Shown piece after piece: positions 43,442-51,875 of a stretch of 64,000 nt of DNA; position 1 is the stretch's first letter; the number at the start of each line of letters is the position of its first letter. The notes under the pieces were generated by a model that was not told where the DNA came from, did not search any database, and saw only the letters and a program-made list of their open reading frames with translations. Source of the DNA: Pseudoflavitalea sp. G-6-1-2 (GTDB lineage Bacteria > Bacteroidota > Bacteroidia > Chitinophagales > Chitinophagaceae); contig NZ_JABBGB010000003.1 of NCBI RefSeq assembly GCF_012927185.1, positions 868,001-932,000 of the forward strand. The letters run 5' to 3'. A program made the position numbers and the translations under genes.

Positions 43442-44494
43442 ATGAGTTTTAATCTCGATAATCTCGTTAGACCGAATATCAAAAATCTCGTTCCCTATTC
43501 ATCCGCACGCGACGAATTCAAAGGCAGCGCAAGTGTTTATCTCGATGCCAATGAAAACGCTTACGGTTCACCACTCACCAAATGGTACAATCGTTATCCC
43601 GATCCTTTGCAGTTGCAGGTGAAGAGCAAAATCAGCGAAGTGAAAGGTGTTCCGATGGAGAATATTTTCCTCGGCAATGGCAGCGATGAATGCATCGATA
43701 TTCTCATCCGCGCATTCTGCGAACCGGGAAAAGACAATATCATTATTTGTCCGCCTACATACGGCATGTACGAAGTAAGCGCCAATATCAACGATGTGCA
43801 GATCAGGAAAGTGCCGCTCACACCTGAGTTTCAGCTCGATCTCCCTGCCATCGAAGAAGCTGTGGACGACAATACAAAAATCATCTTCCTCTGTTCTCCC
43901 AATAACCCTACGGGTAATTCACTCGATCGTGAAGACCTCGAAATAATTCTCAACAACTATTGGGGTATTGTGGCGCTCGACGAAGCCTATATCAATTTCT
44001 CCCGCTTCCGCAGCTTTACGCAGGAGCTTGCAGATTATCCGCAGCTGGTAGTGATGCAAACACTCAGCAAAGCATGGGGACTGGCAGCGCTTCGTCTCGG
44101 ACTGGCCTTCGCTTCCGAGGAGATCATAGGTGTGATGAATAAAATAAAACCGCCGTACAATATCAACCAGGCATCGCAGGATCTTGCACTGAAAGCACTG
44201 GAAGAAGTAGGGATGGTGAACGATATGATCCGCGAGATCGTAAGTCAGCGCGGCATGCTCGAAAAAGAGCTGGCGAAGCTGCCTGTTGTACAAAGAATTT
44301 ATCCCTCAGACGCCAACTTTCTGCTGGTGAAAGTAACAGATGCCAAAGGCATCTACAACTACCTGCTCGAAAAAGGAGTGGTGGTGCGCGATCGCAGTGG
44401 CGTTACCCTTTGCGAAGGCTGCCTCCGCATAACCGTTGGAACTGAGGCGGAAAATAAAGCCCTATTGGCATATTTGCAAAGTTACTTGGCATAA
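43442..44494 (+). CDS. hisC: Histidinol-phosphate aminotransferase
   Basis: 350 residues from the ATG at 43442; a TTG eight codons earlier is the less likely alternative. Class I/II PLP aminotransferase: NENAYGSP for substrate, GNGSDECIDILIRAF for the phosphate loop, CSPNNPTGN at about 150, ALDEAYI and the PLP lysine in TLSKAWGLAALRLG at about 205. It converts imidazole-acetol phosphate to histidinol phosphate. The next his gene, hisB, is 1.9 kb further on, past two unrelated genes. Confidence 0.96.
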   Translation: MSFNLDNLVRPNIKNLVPYSSARDEFKGSASVYLDANENAYGSPLTKWYNRYPDPLQLQVKSKISEVKGVPMENIFLGNGSDECIDILIRAFCEPGKDNIIICPPTYGMYEVSANINDVQIRKVPLTPEFQLDLPAIEEAVDDNTKIIFLCSPNNPTGNSLDREDLEIILNNYWGIVALDEAYINFSRFRSFTQELADYPQLVVMQTLSKAWGLAALRLGLAFASEEIIGVMNKIKPPYNINQASQDLALKALEEVGMVNDMIREIVSQRGMLEKELAKLPVVQRIYPSDANFLLVKVTDAKGIYNYLLEKGVVVRDRSGVTLCEGCLRITVGTEAENKALLAYLQSYLA

Positions 44495-44549
44495 ATAGCT
44501 TAGTCTGGCCAAATCATTTAATTTAGAGACGTACATAAAAGTCTTCAAA

Positions 44550-45824
44550 ATGAATGCGATAATCAAAATGCTGCCGGTAGCCCTGTTATTGTCCGTGCAG
44601 ACCCTTGCCAACGACTCAACTGTGGTGAAGAAAAAAATCATCAAAGAAGAGAATGGAGGCATCACGCTTCCCAAAGGTTTCAAAGCTGTAGTAGTGGCTG
44701 ATAACCTTGGAACAGTGCGTCATATCGTGGCCCAGACCAATGGCGATATCTATGCAAAGCTCGATCGTGTAAAGAATGGAAAAGGCATCCTTCGTCTCCG
44801 CGACACCAACAAAGATGGTGTGGCAGATGAGATCCTCGGATGGGGCAACTACAGCGGAACAGGCATCACCATCAAAAATGGTTATCTCTATGCATCGTCC
44901 AACACAGATGTGTATCGTTACAAACTCGACGATAAAGGAGATGTGATCGATACTGCCAATGCTGAGAACATCGTAACGGGGTTGATCAACCGCAGAACAC
45001 ATAACACCAAATCCATCGTGCTCGACAATGATGGAAATATCTATGTGAACATTGGCGCTCCGTCCAATGCATGTCAGCTCAGCGACCGCACCGTGAACTC
45101 TCCCTCGATGGACCCATGTCCGCTGCTCGATTCAACCGGCGGCATCTGGCAGTTCAAAGCCGACCAGAAAGGGCAGAGCTACCACAACGGCATCAAATAT
45201 GCCACCGGCATCCGCAACGTAGTGGGCCTCGACTGGAACCAGACCACCAATCAGCTCTACGCCATGCAGCACGGCCGCGACCTGCTGAACACGCTCTTCC
45301 CAGGCATGTACAACGAAGAGCAGAGTGCAGAGCTTCCTTCGGAAGAATTGCTGCGCATCAAAAAAGGCGACGACTATGGATGGCCATATTGCTACTACGA
45401 TCAGTTCCAGAAGAAAAAAGTACTGGCTCCTGAATATGGTGGAGATGGAAAGAAATTGGGAAGATGTGCGGACAAATCTCAACCTATCTACGGATTTCCC
45501 GGACACTGGGCGCCGAACGCATTGCTGTTCTACACCGGCAACCAGTTTCCTGAAAAATATAAGAATGGCGCATTTGTGGCTTTCCACGGATCATGGAACC
45601 GCGCACCACGTCCGCAAAACGGCTACTTTGTAGTATTCCTTCCATTCAAAGACGGAATGCCTGGCGGAGATTATGAGATCTTCGCAGACGGATTTGCCGG
45701 AGAAAAGATCGATCCGAAAAATGCACGCTTCCGTCCATGCGGACTGGCACAGGGACCCGATGGATCGCTGTACATTTCCGAAGACAAAAAAGGAAGGATC
45801 TGGAAAGTATCTTACAACAAATAA
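44550..45824 (+). CDS. PQQ-type sugar (sorbosone) dehydrogenase-like beta-propeller
   Basis: 424 residues with a weak signal peptide (MNAIIKMLPVALLLSVQTLAN), so periplasmic. It is a six-bladed propeller of the glucose/sorbosone dehydrogenase family, with LRLRDTNKDGVADEI, KYATGIRNVVGLDWN, AMQHGRDLLNTLFP, KKGDDYGWPYCYYD, GHWAPNALLFYTGNQFPEKYKNGAFVAFHGSWNR and CGLAQGPDGSLYISEDKKGRIW. Such enzymes oxidise sugars or alcohols using PQQ and calcium. The cytochrome c gene 23 bases downstream is a natural electron acceptor. The pair interrupts the his genes; no metabolic link to His is evident. Confidence 0.87.
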   Translation: MNAIIKMLPVALLLSVQTLANDSTVVKKKIIKEENGGITLPKGFKAVVVADNLGTVRHIVAQTNGDIYAKLDRVKNGKGILRLRDTNKDGVADEILGWGNYSGTGITIKNGYLYASSNTDVYRYKLDDKGDVIDTANAENIVTGLINRRTHNTKSIVLDNDGNIYVNIGAPSNACQLSDRTVNSPSMDPCPLLDSTGGIWQFKADQKGQSYHNGIKYATGIRNVVGLDWNQTTNQLYAMQHGRDLLNTLFPGMYNEEQSAELPSEELLRIKKGDDYGWPYCYYDQFQKKKVLAPEYGGDGKKLGRCADKSQPIYGFPGHWAPNALLFYTGNQFPEKYKNGAFVAFHGSWNRAPRPQNGYFVVFLPFKDGMPGGDYEIFADGFAGEKIDPKNARFRPCGLAQGPDGSLYISEDKKGRIWKVSYNK

Positions 45825-45847
45825 TTACGAACCTGAAAACTTACAAA

Positions 45848-46312
45848 ATGAAAAGATTATTCTTTGCAGGAGTGGCAGGTATCGGATTGTTCTTCCTGAG
45901 TGCATCTTATCGTAATCCAGATCAGACGAAGCCCAAACAAACCAAACCTGCACAAACAAAGCAGGCAGCCATTTCAAAGAAAACGCTTGCCGATGGCAAG
46001 AAGATCTACGATACGTACTGTCTCGTTTGCCATCAGGCAGATGGAGGAGGCGTTCCGCGCCTCAATCCACCATTGCAGAAAACAGAATTTGTGCTGGGCG
46101 ATAAAACCAGACTGATCAACATCGTGCTCAAAGGCATGAGTGAAGAAGTGGAGATCGACGGAGAAGTATACGACAACAATATGAGCGCTCACGCCTTCCT
46201 TACGGATCAACAGGTGTCTGATGTGCTCACTTATGTGCGCAATAATTTTACTAACAAAGCCAGTGCGGTTACACCCGCTGAAGTAAAGGCTGTTCGTGCA
46301 AAGCTGAAATAA
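45848..46312 (+). CDS. Secreted c-type cytochrome
   Basis: 154 residues from the ATG at 45848. N-terminal signal or anchor (LFFAGVAGIGLFFLSAS), then a Lys/Thr/Pro/Gln linker with repeated QTKP, then one class I cytochrome c domain. The haem site is Cys58-Leu-Val-Cys61-His62, and the axial Met is probably in NNMSAHAFL. It likely takes electrons from the dehydrogenase encoded immediately upstream. Its stop is 43 bases before hisB, so the two genes and hisB may share a transcript. Confidence 0.87.
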   Translation: MKRLFFAGVAGIGLFFLSASYRNPDQTKPKQTKPAQTKQAAISKKTLADGKKIYDTYCLVCHQADGGGVPRLNPPLQKTEFVLGDKTRLINIVLKGMSEEVEIDGEVYDNNMSAHAFLTDQQVSDVLTYVRNNFTNKASAVTPAEVKAVRAKLK

Positions 46313-46355
46313 TTCAATAAGGGTCAGCTTGCCGGATCAGTATTTTTAAGTTGCT

Positions 46356-47495
46356 ATGAAAAGGATTTTATTTATAGATCGCGACGGCACGCTCATCAAT
46401 GAAGCGCCGCCTACTTATCAACTGGACTCATTCGACAAGCTGACCTTCTATCCCAAAATGTTCGAATACATGGGGAAGATCGCCAGAGAAATGGATTATG
46501 AACTGGTGATGGTCACCAATCAGGATGGACTCGGCACGGATGCCTTTCCTGAAGACACTTTCTGGCCGCTGCACAACCTGGTGATGAAGAGCCTCGAAGG
46601 CGAGGGCATTCGTTTCAGCGCTGTGCATATCGACAAATCATTCCCGGCAGAAAATCTTCCTACCCGCAAGCCCGGAACGGGCATGCTCACGCAGTATCTC
46701 AACAATCCGGCTTACGATATCGAAAATTCGTTTGTGATCGGAGACCGCATCACCGATGTGCAACTCGCCAAGAACCTTGGCTGCAGGGCCATCTGGCTGA
46801 ATGAAGATTCAAGCCTTGGTGCGGCAGAGATCAGCGATAAAGTGGCTGAACTGCAATCGGTGATTGCACTTGAATCGATCGACTGGGCGGAGATCTATTC
46901 TTTCCTGAAACTCGGATTACGTCAGGTATTGCACGAACGCAATACGAACGAAACGCAGATCAAGATCGAACTGAATCTCGATGGCAGTGGCAAAGCAAAG
47001 ATCATGACCGGCCTCGGTTTCTTCGATCATATGCTGGAGCAGATTGCACGGCATGGAAAATTAGACCTCACAGTTCGTGCAAACGGAGACCTGCATATCG
47101 ATGAACATCACACAATAGAAGATACAGGCATTGCACTGGGTGAAACATTCGCGCAGGCGCTGGCAGATAAACGCGGCATGGAGCGTTATGGATTTGCATT
47201 GCCGATGGATGATGCAGAAGCAAAAGTGCTCATCGATTTCGGAGGAAGGAACTGGATTGTGTGGAATGCAGAATTCAAGCGCGAATACGTAGGGGATATG
47301 CCTACGGAGATGTTCTATCATTTCTTCAAATCGTTCTCCGATGCAGCGAAATGCAATTTGCAGATAGAGTGTCATGGAGATAATGAGCATCATAAGATCG
47401 AAGCGATCTTCAAGGCATTTGCGAAGGCCATCAGAATGGCGGTGAAACGCGATCCGATGAGCAATTATCTGCCGAGTACGAAGGGGGTGTTGTAG
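46356..47495 (+). CDS. hisB: Bifunctional histidinol-phosphatase/imidazoleglycerol-phosphate dehydratase
   Basis: 379 residues. The HAD phosphatase domain covers about 1-165 ([11 protein letters not shown] with the nucleophile Asp pair, [30 protein letters not shown]). The dehydratase domain covers about 185-379 ([54 protein letters not shown]), with His/Glu Mn ligands. In the phosphatase domain the E. coli zinc loop (Cys, His, Cys, Cys) is replaced by [16 protein letters not shown], with no cysteine. After the stop comes a 560-base AT-rich gap, not the usual hisH. Confidence 0.96.
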   Translation: MKRILFIDRDGTLINEAPPTYQLDSFDKLTFYPKMFEYMGKIAREMDYELVMVTNQDGLGTDAFPEDTFWPLHNLVMKSLEGEGIRFSAVHIDKSFPAENLPTRKPGTGMLTQYLNNPAYDIENSFVIGDRITDVQLAKNLGCRAIWLNEDSSLGAAEISDKVAELQSVIALESIDWAEIYSFLKLGLRQVLHERNTNETQIKIELNLDGSGKAKIMTGLGFFDHMLEQIARHGKLDLTVRANGDLHIDEHHTIEDTGIALGETFAQALADKRGMERYGFALPMDDAEAKVLIDFGGRNWIVWNAEFKREYVGDMPTEMFYHFFKSFSDAAKCNLQIECHGDNEHHKIEAIFKAFAKAIRMAVKRDPMSNYLPSTKGVL

Positions 47496-47584
47496 GGTCA
47501 ATAAGCAGAAACACATATCTGAAATAGAAAAAATACTTATCCAGATATTCTGACCAAAAGACGTCAAACTACTTGATCTAAATA

Positions 47585-47622
47585 AAGATGAGTATTGAGC
47601 ATGTATCATATACTCATCTTTT
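47585..47622 (+). terminator. Probable terminator after hisB
   Basis: 11-bp perfect stem (47585-47595 with 47610-47620), 14-base loop and a short T run, about 90 bases after the hisB stop. It would separate the first his segment from the downstream genes. The AT-rich arms make it moderate in strength. Confidence 0.55.
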
Positions 47623-47771
47623 GGATATTAATAAAAGGTGGATTTTGTCTTATTAAAAGGTTTTTTTTATACCAAGGTGAAGAAGTAAGAATCCTCCCAA
47701 AGCCCAAATAGCCTCCGAAAAAAGATTTATTAATATGTTCCATATTGTTTCCACGAAACATTTGTAACTAT

Positions 47772-47828
47772 ATGAAGATACCAAATTTCAAGGCATTTGC
47801 GAAAATGGTAAAGTTGGCGGTGAAGTAA
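47772..47828 (+). pseudogene. Duplicated hisB 3' fragment, or an 18-codon peptide gene
   Basis: Reads ATG to TAA as MKIPNFKAFAKMVKLAVK, a small cationic amphipathic peptide. The second half matches the hisB C-terminal stretch [13 protein letters not shown] at 47409-47447, both in DNA (TTCAAGGCATTTGCGAA is identical in both) and in protein (Ile/Val, Arg/Lys and Met/Leu are conservative). It is most simply a partial duplication of hisB or the tail of a deleted second copy. The rest of 47623-47771 and 47829-48056 shows no gene. Confidence 0.45.
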
Positions 47829-47930
47829 AATCTTGTACACGATTAGATGCGAGTAGGAAGGAGAAAATTCCCAATTGTAACAGATTCAGTTGGATCGAAT
47901 CCAAAATTATTGTGAGTTTTGATTATCATA

Positions 47931-47958
47931 GATTGATATTTATAGATAAATATCAATC
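47931..47958. promoter_or_regulatory. 28-base perfect inverted repeat upstream of the secreted hypothetical gene
   Basis: GATTGATATTTAT, two central bases, ATAAATATCAATC. It lies about 100 bases before the ATG at 48057. Long perfect arms in AT-rich DNA may be an operator for that gene or a remnant of an insertion; it is not followed by a strong T run. Confidence 0.4.
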
Positions 47959-48056
47959 TTTCTACGCTTGTAATTCGATTTATATCCAGTACTTTGAATT
48001 AATACTTGTTGATTTTGGTTATTGTTTTCTGATTAGCAGTAATAAAATTAACCAAC

Positions 48057-48593
48057 ATGAAAAAAACACTTCTCATTACTGCAGTTTTGATGTTTTCGAT
48101 CATTACCTTGAACGCACAGCAAAGCCCAAAAGAAAAGGAATCAACTGAAAAATCTAAACTTGAGGCATTCAGTTTAAAAACAGGAAGCTTAATAAAAAAA
48201 GAGTTTAAGACCCTCGGAACAGTAAAAAAGGTAGAAATAAAAACTCTTATCTTAACAGATGTGCTTTCTGATTCAAAAATTTCTGGAATAAAACTCGAGA
48301 CCTCTGTTTACAAAAGTTATGGTTCTACAACCAAAAGCTGTTTTCTGGATTCTGACGAGATAGAAGCATTTCTCAAATCGGCTAACTACCTTATGAGTTC
48401 AATTGGTTCTCCTGGGGAGTTGTATTCTGAATTTCAGTTTACCAGTAGGGATGGATTTCAAGCAGGATGTTATAAGGAGAAAGACATTTGGAAATATTTT
48501 ATCAAACTGGAAAAGTATGATGGAGATTCTTACGTTTTCCTTGATAAAGATGACTTTCAGAAGCTTATTGATACTATCCAATCAAAAGGGTAA
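48057..48593 (+). CDS. Secreted protein, function unknown (AT-rich)
   Basis: 178 residues with a clear signal peptide (MKKTLLITAVLMFSIITLNAQ) and no lipobox Cys. The mature part is charged at first (SPKEKESTEKSKLEAF), then a compact mixed alpha/beta domain with two Cys (KSCFLDSDEIEAFLKSANYL and FQAGCYKEKDIWKYF). No family recognised. Codons are richer in A and T than in the flanking his and trp genes, and the gene sits in the gap that splits the his cluster, so it may be a recent insertion. Confidence 0.6.
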   Translation: MKKTLLITAVLMFSIITLNAQQSPKEKESTEKSKLEAFSLKTGSLIKKEFKTLGTVKKVEIKTLILTDVLSDSKISGIKLETSVYKSYGSTTKSCFLDSDEIEAFLKSANYLMSSIGSPGELYSEFQFTSRDGFQAGCYKEKDIWKYFIKLEKYDGDSYVFLDKDDFQKLIDTIQSKG

Positions 48594-48614
48594 GAGAACT
48601 TAACTCAAAATAAA

Positions 48615-48645
48615 TTTGGTGATTCCTACTCAATCCCTACTTTTG
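48615..48645 (+). promoter_or_regulatory. Promoter of the trp operon
   Basis: -33 TTTG (48615-48618), 19-base spacer, -7 TACTTTTG (48638-48645), an exact Bacteroidota consensus. The predicted start is at or within a few bases of the trpL ATG at 48650, so the leader mRNA is nearly leaderless. Confidence 0.88.
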
Positions 48646-48649
48646 CACT

Positions 48650-48712
48650 ATGACATTTCAAGTAATAAACAAACAGTGGTGGTGGCATACAAACTCTATT
48701 CGGGGCTTGTAA
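48650..48712 (+). CDS. trpL: Trp operon leader peptide
   Basis: A 20-codon ORF, MTFQVINKQWWWHTNSIRGL then TAA, with three consecutive Trp codons (TGG) at 48677-48685. It lies between the promoter and the terminator hairpin before trpE. Such a Trp-codon run is very unlikely by chance in that position, and the ORF overlaps the antiterminator strand, as in enterobacterial trpL. Stalling at the Trp run under Trp shortage would prevent termination and switch on trpE and the downstream genes. Symbol by functional analogy. Confidence 0.87.
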   Translation: MTFQVINKQWWWHTNSIRGL

Positions 48713-48780
48713 TCCACTATTGTTGTTTATTATAACACCATATTAGAAGGGCCTCGATGTACAATCGGGGCCCTTTTTCT
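48701..48780 (+). promoter_or_regulatory. Trp attenuator
   Basis: Terminator: 10-bp stem GGGCCTCGAT/ATCGGGGCCC (48749-48758 with 48764-48773, one G-U), 5-base loop and T run. The alternative is CGGGGCTT (48701-48708), inside trpL, pairing with GGGCCTCG (48749-48756), eight pairs of which three are G-U. That would break the terminator. A further long-range pairing, AATAAACAA...AGTGG with CCACT...TTGTTTATT, encloses the Trp codons and could be the competing early structure. Confidence 0.85.
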
Positions 48781-48807
48781 TTTTCCCAAATACCTGAAGT
48801 CTCACTA

Positions 48808-50226
48808 ATGAAAAAAATTACAGTTCAAACGAAATGCAAGAAAATGCTGGCGGATGTTTATACGCCGGTGGGGATCTACCTCAGGCTGAGAGACAGGTTC
48901 CGTGATACTGTGCTCCTCGAAAGCACCGATCACCACTCCGCAGAGAACAGTTACTCCTTCATCTGCATCAATGCCATCGCCGGCATGCAGATCAGCTCCA
49001 CCAAAGAACTGGAACTGAAATATCCCAACAAGAATCCCGAAACACTACCTATCAAAAATGTGCAGGATGTACCTAACATCCTCTGGGACTTCATGCAGAA
49101 CTTCACCATGCAATCCAACGAAGTGAAAGAAACCCGCTTCGCACAGGGACTGTACGGTTACACCACTTTCGATGCAGTGCAATTCTTCGATACCCTGAAA
49201 CTGAAATCGGCGAACGAAACTCCTGCCATTCCTTTCATGCGTTATCGCCTGTATCAATACGTGATCGTTATCAATCACCATAAAGATGAACTCTTCCTCT
49301 GCGAGAATCTGGTAGACGGGCTCGAAAGCGATGTGAACGCAGTGGAAAGCCTCATCCGCAGTAAAGATGTTCCTGTTTATCCGTTCAAAGCCGTTGGTAC
49401 CGAAACTTCCAATATGGACGATGAAAGCTACCGCAGCATGGTGAACGAAGGCATCCAGCACTGCTTCCGCGGCGATGTATTTCAGATAGTGCTCAGCCGT
49501 CGTTTTCAGCAGCAGTTCATCGGCGACGAATTCAATGTATACCGCGCACTCCGCTCTATCAATCCTTCTCCATACCTCTTCTTCTTCGATTACGGCGATT
49601 ACAAACTGATGGGCTCTTCACCGGAGTCTCAGATTCTGATCAGCAATGGCAAGGCTGTTGTACATCCGATTGCAGGTACATTCAAACGTACCGGCGACGA
49701 TGAAACCGATCAGAAAGCAGCAATGGATCTGCTGAAAGATCCGAAGGAGAATGCAGAGCATGTGATGCTGGTCGATCTCGCGCGCAACGATCTCAGCAGA
49801 GTATGCGACGATGTAACTGTAGCTCACTATCGCGAAGTGCAATACTACAGCCACGTAATTCATCTGGTAAGTGAAGTAAATGGAAAGGTTCGTGAGAATG
49901 CCAATCCTTTTGAACTGATGGCAAAAACATTCCCTGCGGGAACGCTCAGCGGTGCGCCAAAATTCAAAGCCATCGAACTCATCGACGGGCTGGAACCCAC
50001 CAGCAGAAGCTATTACGGCGGAGCCATCGGATATATGGGCTTCGACGGAAGCTGCACGCATGCCATCATGATCCGCAGCTTCTTCACCAAAAACAACACA
50101 CTCTACTATCAGGCAGGCGCCGGAGTGGTTGCTGCGAGCAAGCCCGAAAGCGAATTGCAGGAAGTGAACAACAAACTCGGTGCACTCAAAAAAGCCATCG
50201 TGTTTGCAGAAGAGATCGCACAATAA
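48808..50226 (+). CDS. trpE: Anthranilate synthase component I
   Basis: 472 residues from the ATG at 48808; the in-frame ATG at 48757 lies inside the terminator hairpin and is rejected. With TrpG it makes anthranilate from chorismate and glutamine. The feedback site LLES is present in TVLLESTDHHSAENSYSFI (about 36-54), so Trp inhibition is expected. Catalytic C-terminal features: GDVFQIVLSRRF, SPEMQ-like GSSPESQILI, HPIAGTFKRTG, MLVDLARNDLSRV, TFPAGTLSGAPKFKA and GGAIGYMGFDG. First gene of trpEGDCFBA, followed by trpG after 20 bases. Confidence 0.97.
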   Translation: MKKITVQTKCKKMLADVYTPVGIYLRLRDRFRDTVLLESTDHHSAENSYSFICINAIAGMQISSTKELELKYPNKNPETLPIKNVQDVPNILWDFMQNFTMQSNEVKETRFAQGLYGYTTFDAVQFFDTLKLKSANETPAIPFMRYRLYQYVIVINHHKDELFLCENLVDGLESDVNAVESLIRSKDVPVYPFKAVGTETSNMDDESYRSMVNEGIQHCFRGDVFQIVLSRRFQQQFIGDEFNVYRALRSINPSPYLFFFDYGDYKLMGSSPESQILISNGKAVVHPIAGTFKRTGDDETDQKAAMDLLKDPKENAEHVMLVDLARNDLSRVCDDVTVAHYREVQYYSHVIHLVSEVNGKVRENANPFELMAKTFPAGTLSGAPKFKAIELIDGLEPTSRSYYGGAIGYMGFDGSCTHAIMIRSFFTKNNTLYYQAGAGVVAASKPESELQEVNNKLGALKKAIVFAEEIAQ

Positions 50227-50246
50227 AAACTTTTAAAAAATTCCTT

Positions 50247-50825
50247 GTGAAAATATTAGTATTCGATAATTACGATTCATTCACCTACAACCTGGTTCAT
50301 CTCGTTGAAAAGATCCTGCACCAGCGCGTAGACGTAGTTCGCAACGACCAGATTCCGCTGGAAAAAGTGAAAGACTACGATAAGATCATTCTCTCTCCGG
50401 GTCCCGGTATTCCCAATGAAGCCGGACTGCTGCTGCCGCTGATAAAAGAATATGCTCCCAGCAAATCGATACTGGGCGTATGTCTCGGCCATCAGGCCAT
50501 CGGCGAAACCTTCGGCGGAAAACTGGTAAACCTCAGCACAGTGTATCATGGTGTGGCCACACCGGTGAACATTACCGACAGAGGAAGAAAGGGAATGGAT
50601 CTCTTCGAATCATTGCCCGATACCATTGAAGTTGGTCGCTACCATTCATGGGTAGTGAGCGATGAAAATTTTCCGGCAGAGCTCCTCATCACTGCACGCG
50701 ATGAGAAAGGATATGTGATGGGATGTCAGCACAAAACCTACGATGTACAGGGTGTGCAGTTCCATCCGGAGAGTGTGCTTACTCCGCAGGGCGAAACCAT
50801 CCTCCGGAACTGGCTGAAAAAGTAA
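50247..50825 (+). CDS. trpG: Anthranilate synthase glutamine amidotransferase component
   Basis: 192 residues starting at GTG 50247. Class I amidotransferase that supplies ammonia to TrpE. NYDSFTYNLVHL at 8-19, LSPGPGIPNEAG, the catalytic Cys in GVCLGHQAIGE (about 79), and the His-Glu pair in VQFHPESVLTP near residue 172. Could also serve PabB, as in other bacteria with one amidotransferase. Separate from TrpD, not fused. Confidence 0.96.
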   Translation: MKILVFDNYDSFTYNLVHLVEKILHQRVDVVRNDQIPLEKVKDYDKIILSPGPGIPNEAGLLLPLIKEYAPSKSILGVCLGHQAIGETFGGKLVNLSTVYHGVATPVNITDRGRKGMDLFESLPDTIEVGRYHSWVVSDENFPAELLITARDEKGYVMGCQHKTYDVQGVQFHPESVLTPQGETILRNWLKK

Positions 50826-50867
50826 ACCCGGCACAAACCCCATTTCTGAATCAGTGAACAGTTTACA

Positions 50868-51860
50868 ATGAAAAAGATCTTAGAATTATTATTCGCACAT
50901 AAATCCCTCAGTCGTGCTGCAGCCAAAGAAGCGCTGGTGAATATCGGCAAGGGAATGTACAACGAGCATGAAGTAACTGCGTTCATGACTGTGTATCTCA
51001 TGCGCAGCATCACCATCGAAGAGCTGCAGGGCTTCCGCGATGCACTGCTTGAACTCTGTGTGCCTGTTGATCTCAACGGACACGAAACCATCGATATCGT
51101 TGGTACCGGAGGTGATGGCAAGAACACTTTCAATATCTCCACGCTCAGCTGCTTTATTGTAGCGGGTACAGGTCAGAAAGTGGCCAAACACGGCAATTAC
51201 GGCGCAAGCAGCATCAGCGGTGCATCCAACGTGATGGAGCAGCTGGGCTACAAATTCAAAAGCGACAAAGACAGCCTGAAACGCGAAGTGGAAGAAACCA
51301 ATATCTGTTTCCTGCATGCACCATTGTTTCATCCTGCCCTCAAAACCGTAGGGCCGATCCGCAAGAACCTGGGCATCCGCACCTTCTTCAATATGCTCGG
51401 ACCGATGGCCAATCCCGCTTCTCCGAAATTTCAGCTGGTAGGCGTGTACAGCCTCGAAATGGCACGCATCTACAACTATCTGCTGCAACAATCCGGAACA
51501 GCATTCACCATCATTCACGGCCTCGACGGATACGACGAGATATCCCTCACCAACGATACCAAAGTGATCACCAACAAGGGCGAGCAGATCATGACGCCGG
51601 AGCAACTTGGCAAGCGCGCTGTAACGCCTGCAGATATCTACGGAGGAAATTCGGTGGAAGAAGCTGCCAAACTCTTCGTTAAGATATTGAAGGGAGAAGG
51701 AAGCTGGGCACAACATGCAGTTGTGCTCGCCAATGCCGCCATGGCGCTGCATTGCACAGGAACACACAAAACCTACGATCAGGCATATGCCGCAGCGGTG
51801 GAAAGCCTGGAGAGCGGTAAAGCCTATTCGACATTCCAAAAACTCATTGCGCTGCAATAG
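50868..51860 (+). CDS. trpD: Anthranilate phosphoribosyltransferase
   Basis: 330 residues. Transfers phosphoribose from PRPP to anthranilate. Visible: the PRPP loop DIVGTGGDGKNTFNIST (about 80-96), KHGNYGASSISGASNVMEQLGY, the HPALKTVGPIRKNLGIRTFFNMLGPMANP anthranilate site and HGLDGYDEIS. Unfused from TrpG; typical length. Ends 15 bases before trpC. Confidence 0.97.
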   Translation: MKKILELLFAHKSLSRAAAKEALVNIGKGMYNEHEVTAFMTVYLMRSITIEELQGFRDALLELCVPVDLNGHETIDIVGTGGDGKNTFNISTLSCFIVAGTGQKVAKHGNYGASSISGASNVMEQLGYKFKSDKDSLKREVEETNICFLHAPLFHPALKTVGPIRKNLGIRTFFNMLGPMANPASPKFQLVGVYSLEMARIYNYLLQQSGTAFTIIHGLDGYDEISLTNDTKVITNKGEQIMTPEQLGKRAVTPADIYGGNSVEEAAKLFVKILKGEGSWAQHAVVLANAAMALHCTGTHKTYDQAYAAAVESLESGKAYSTFQKLIALQ

Positions 51861-51875
51861 CGAAAACCTTTGCAC

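Noticed and set aside
48757-48807. Upstream ATG extension of trpE
   Set aside because: It lies within the attenuator terminator hairpin; the ATG at 48808 matches the family start.
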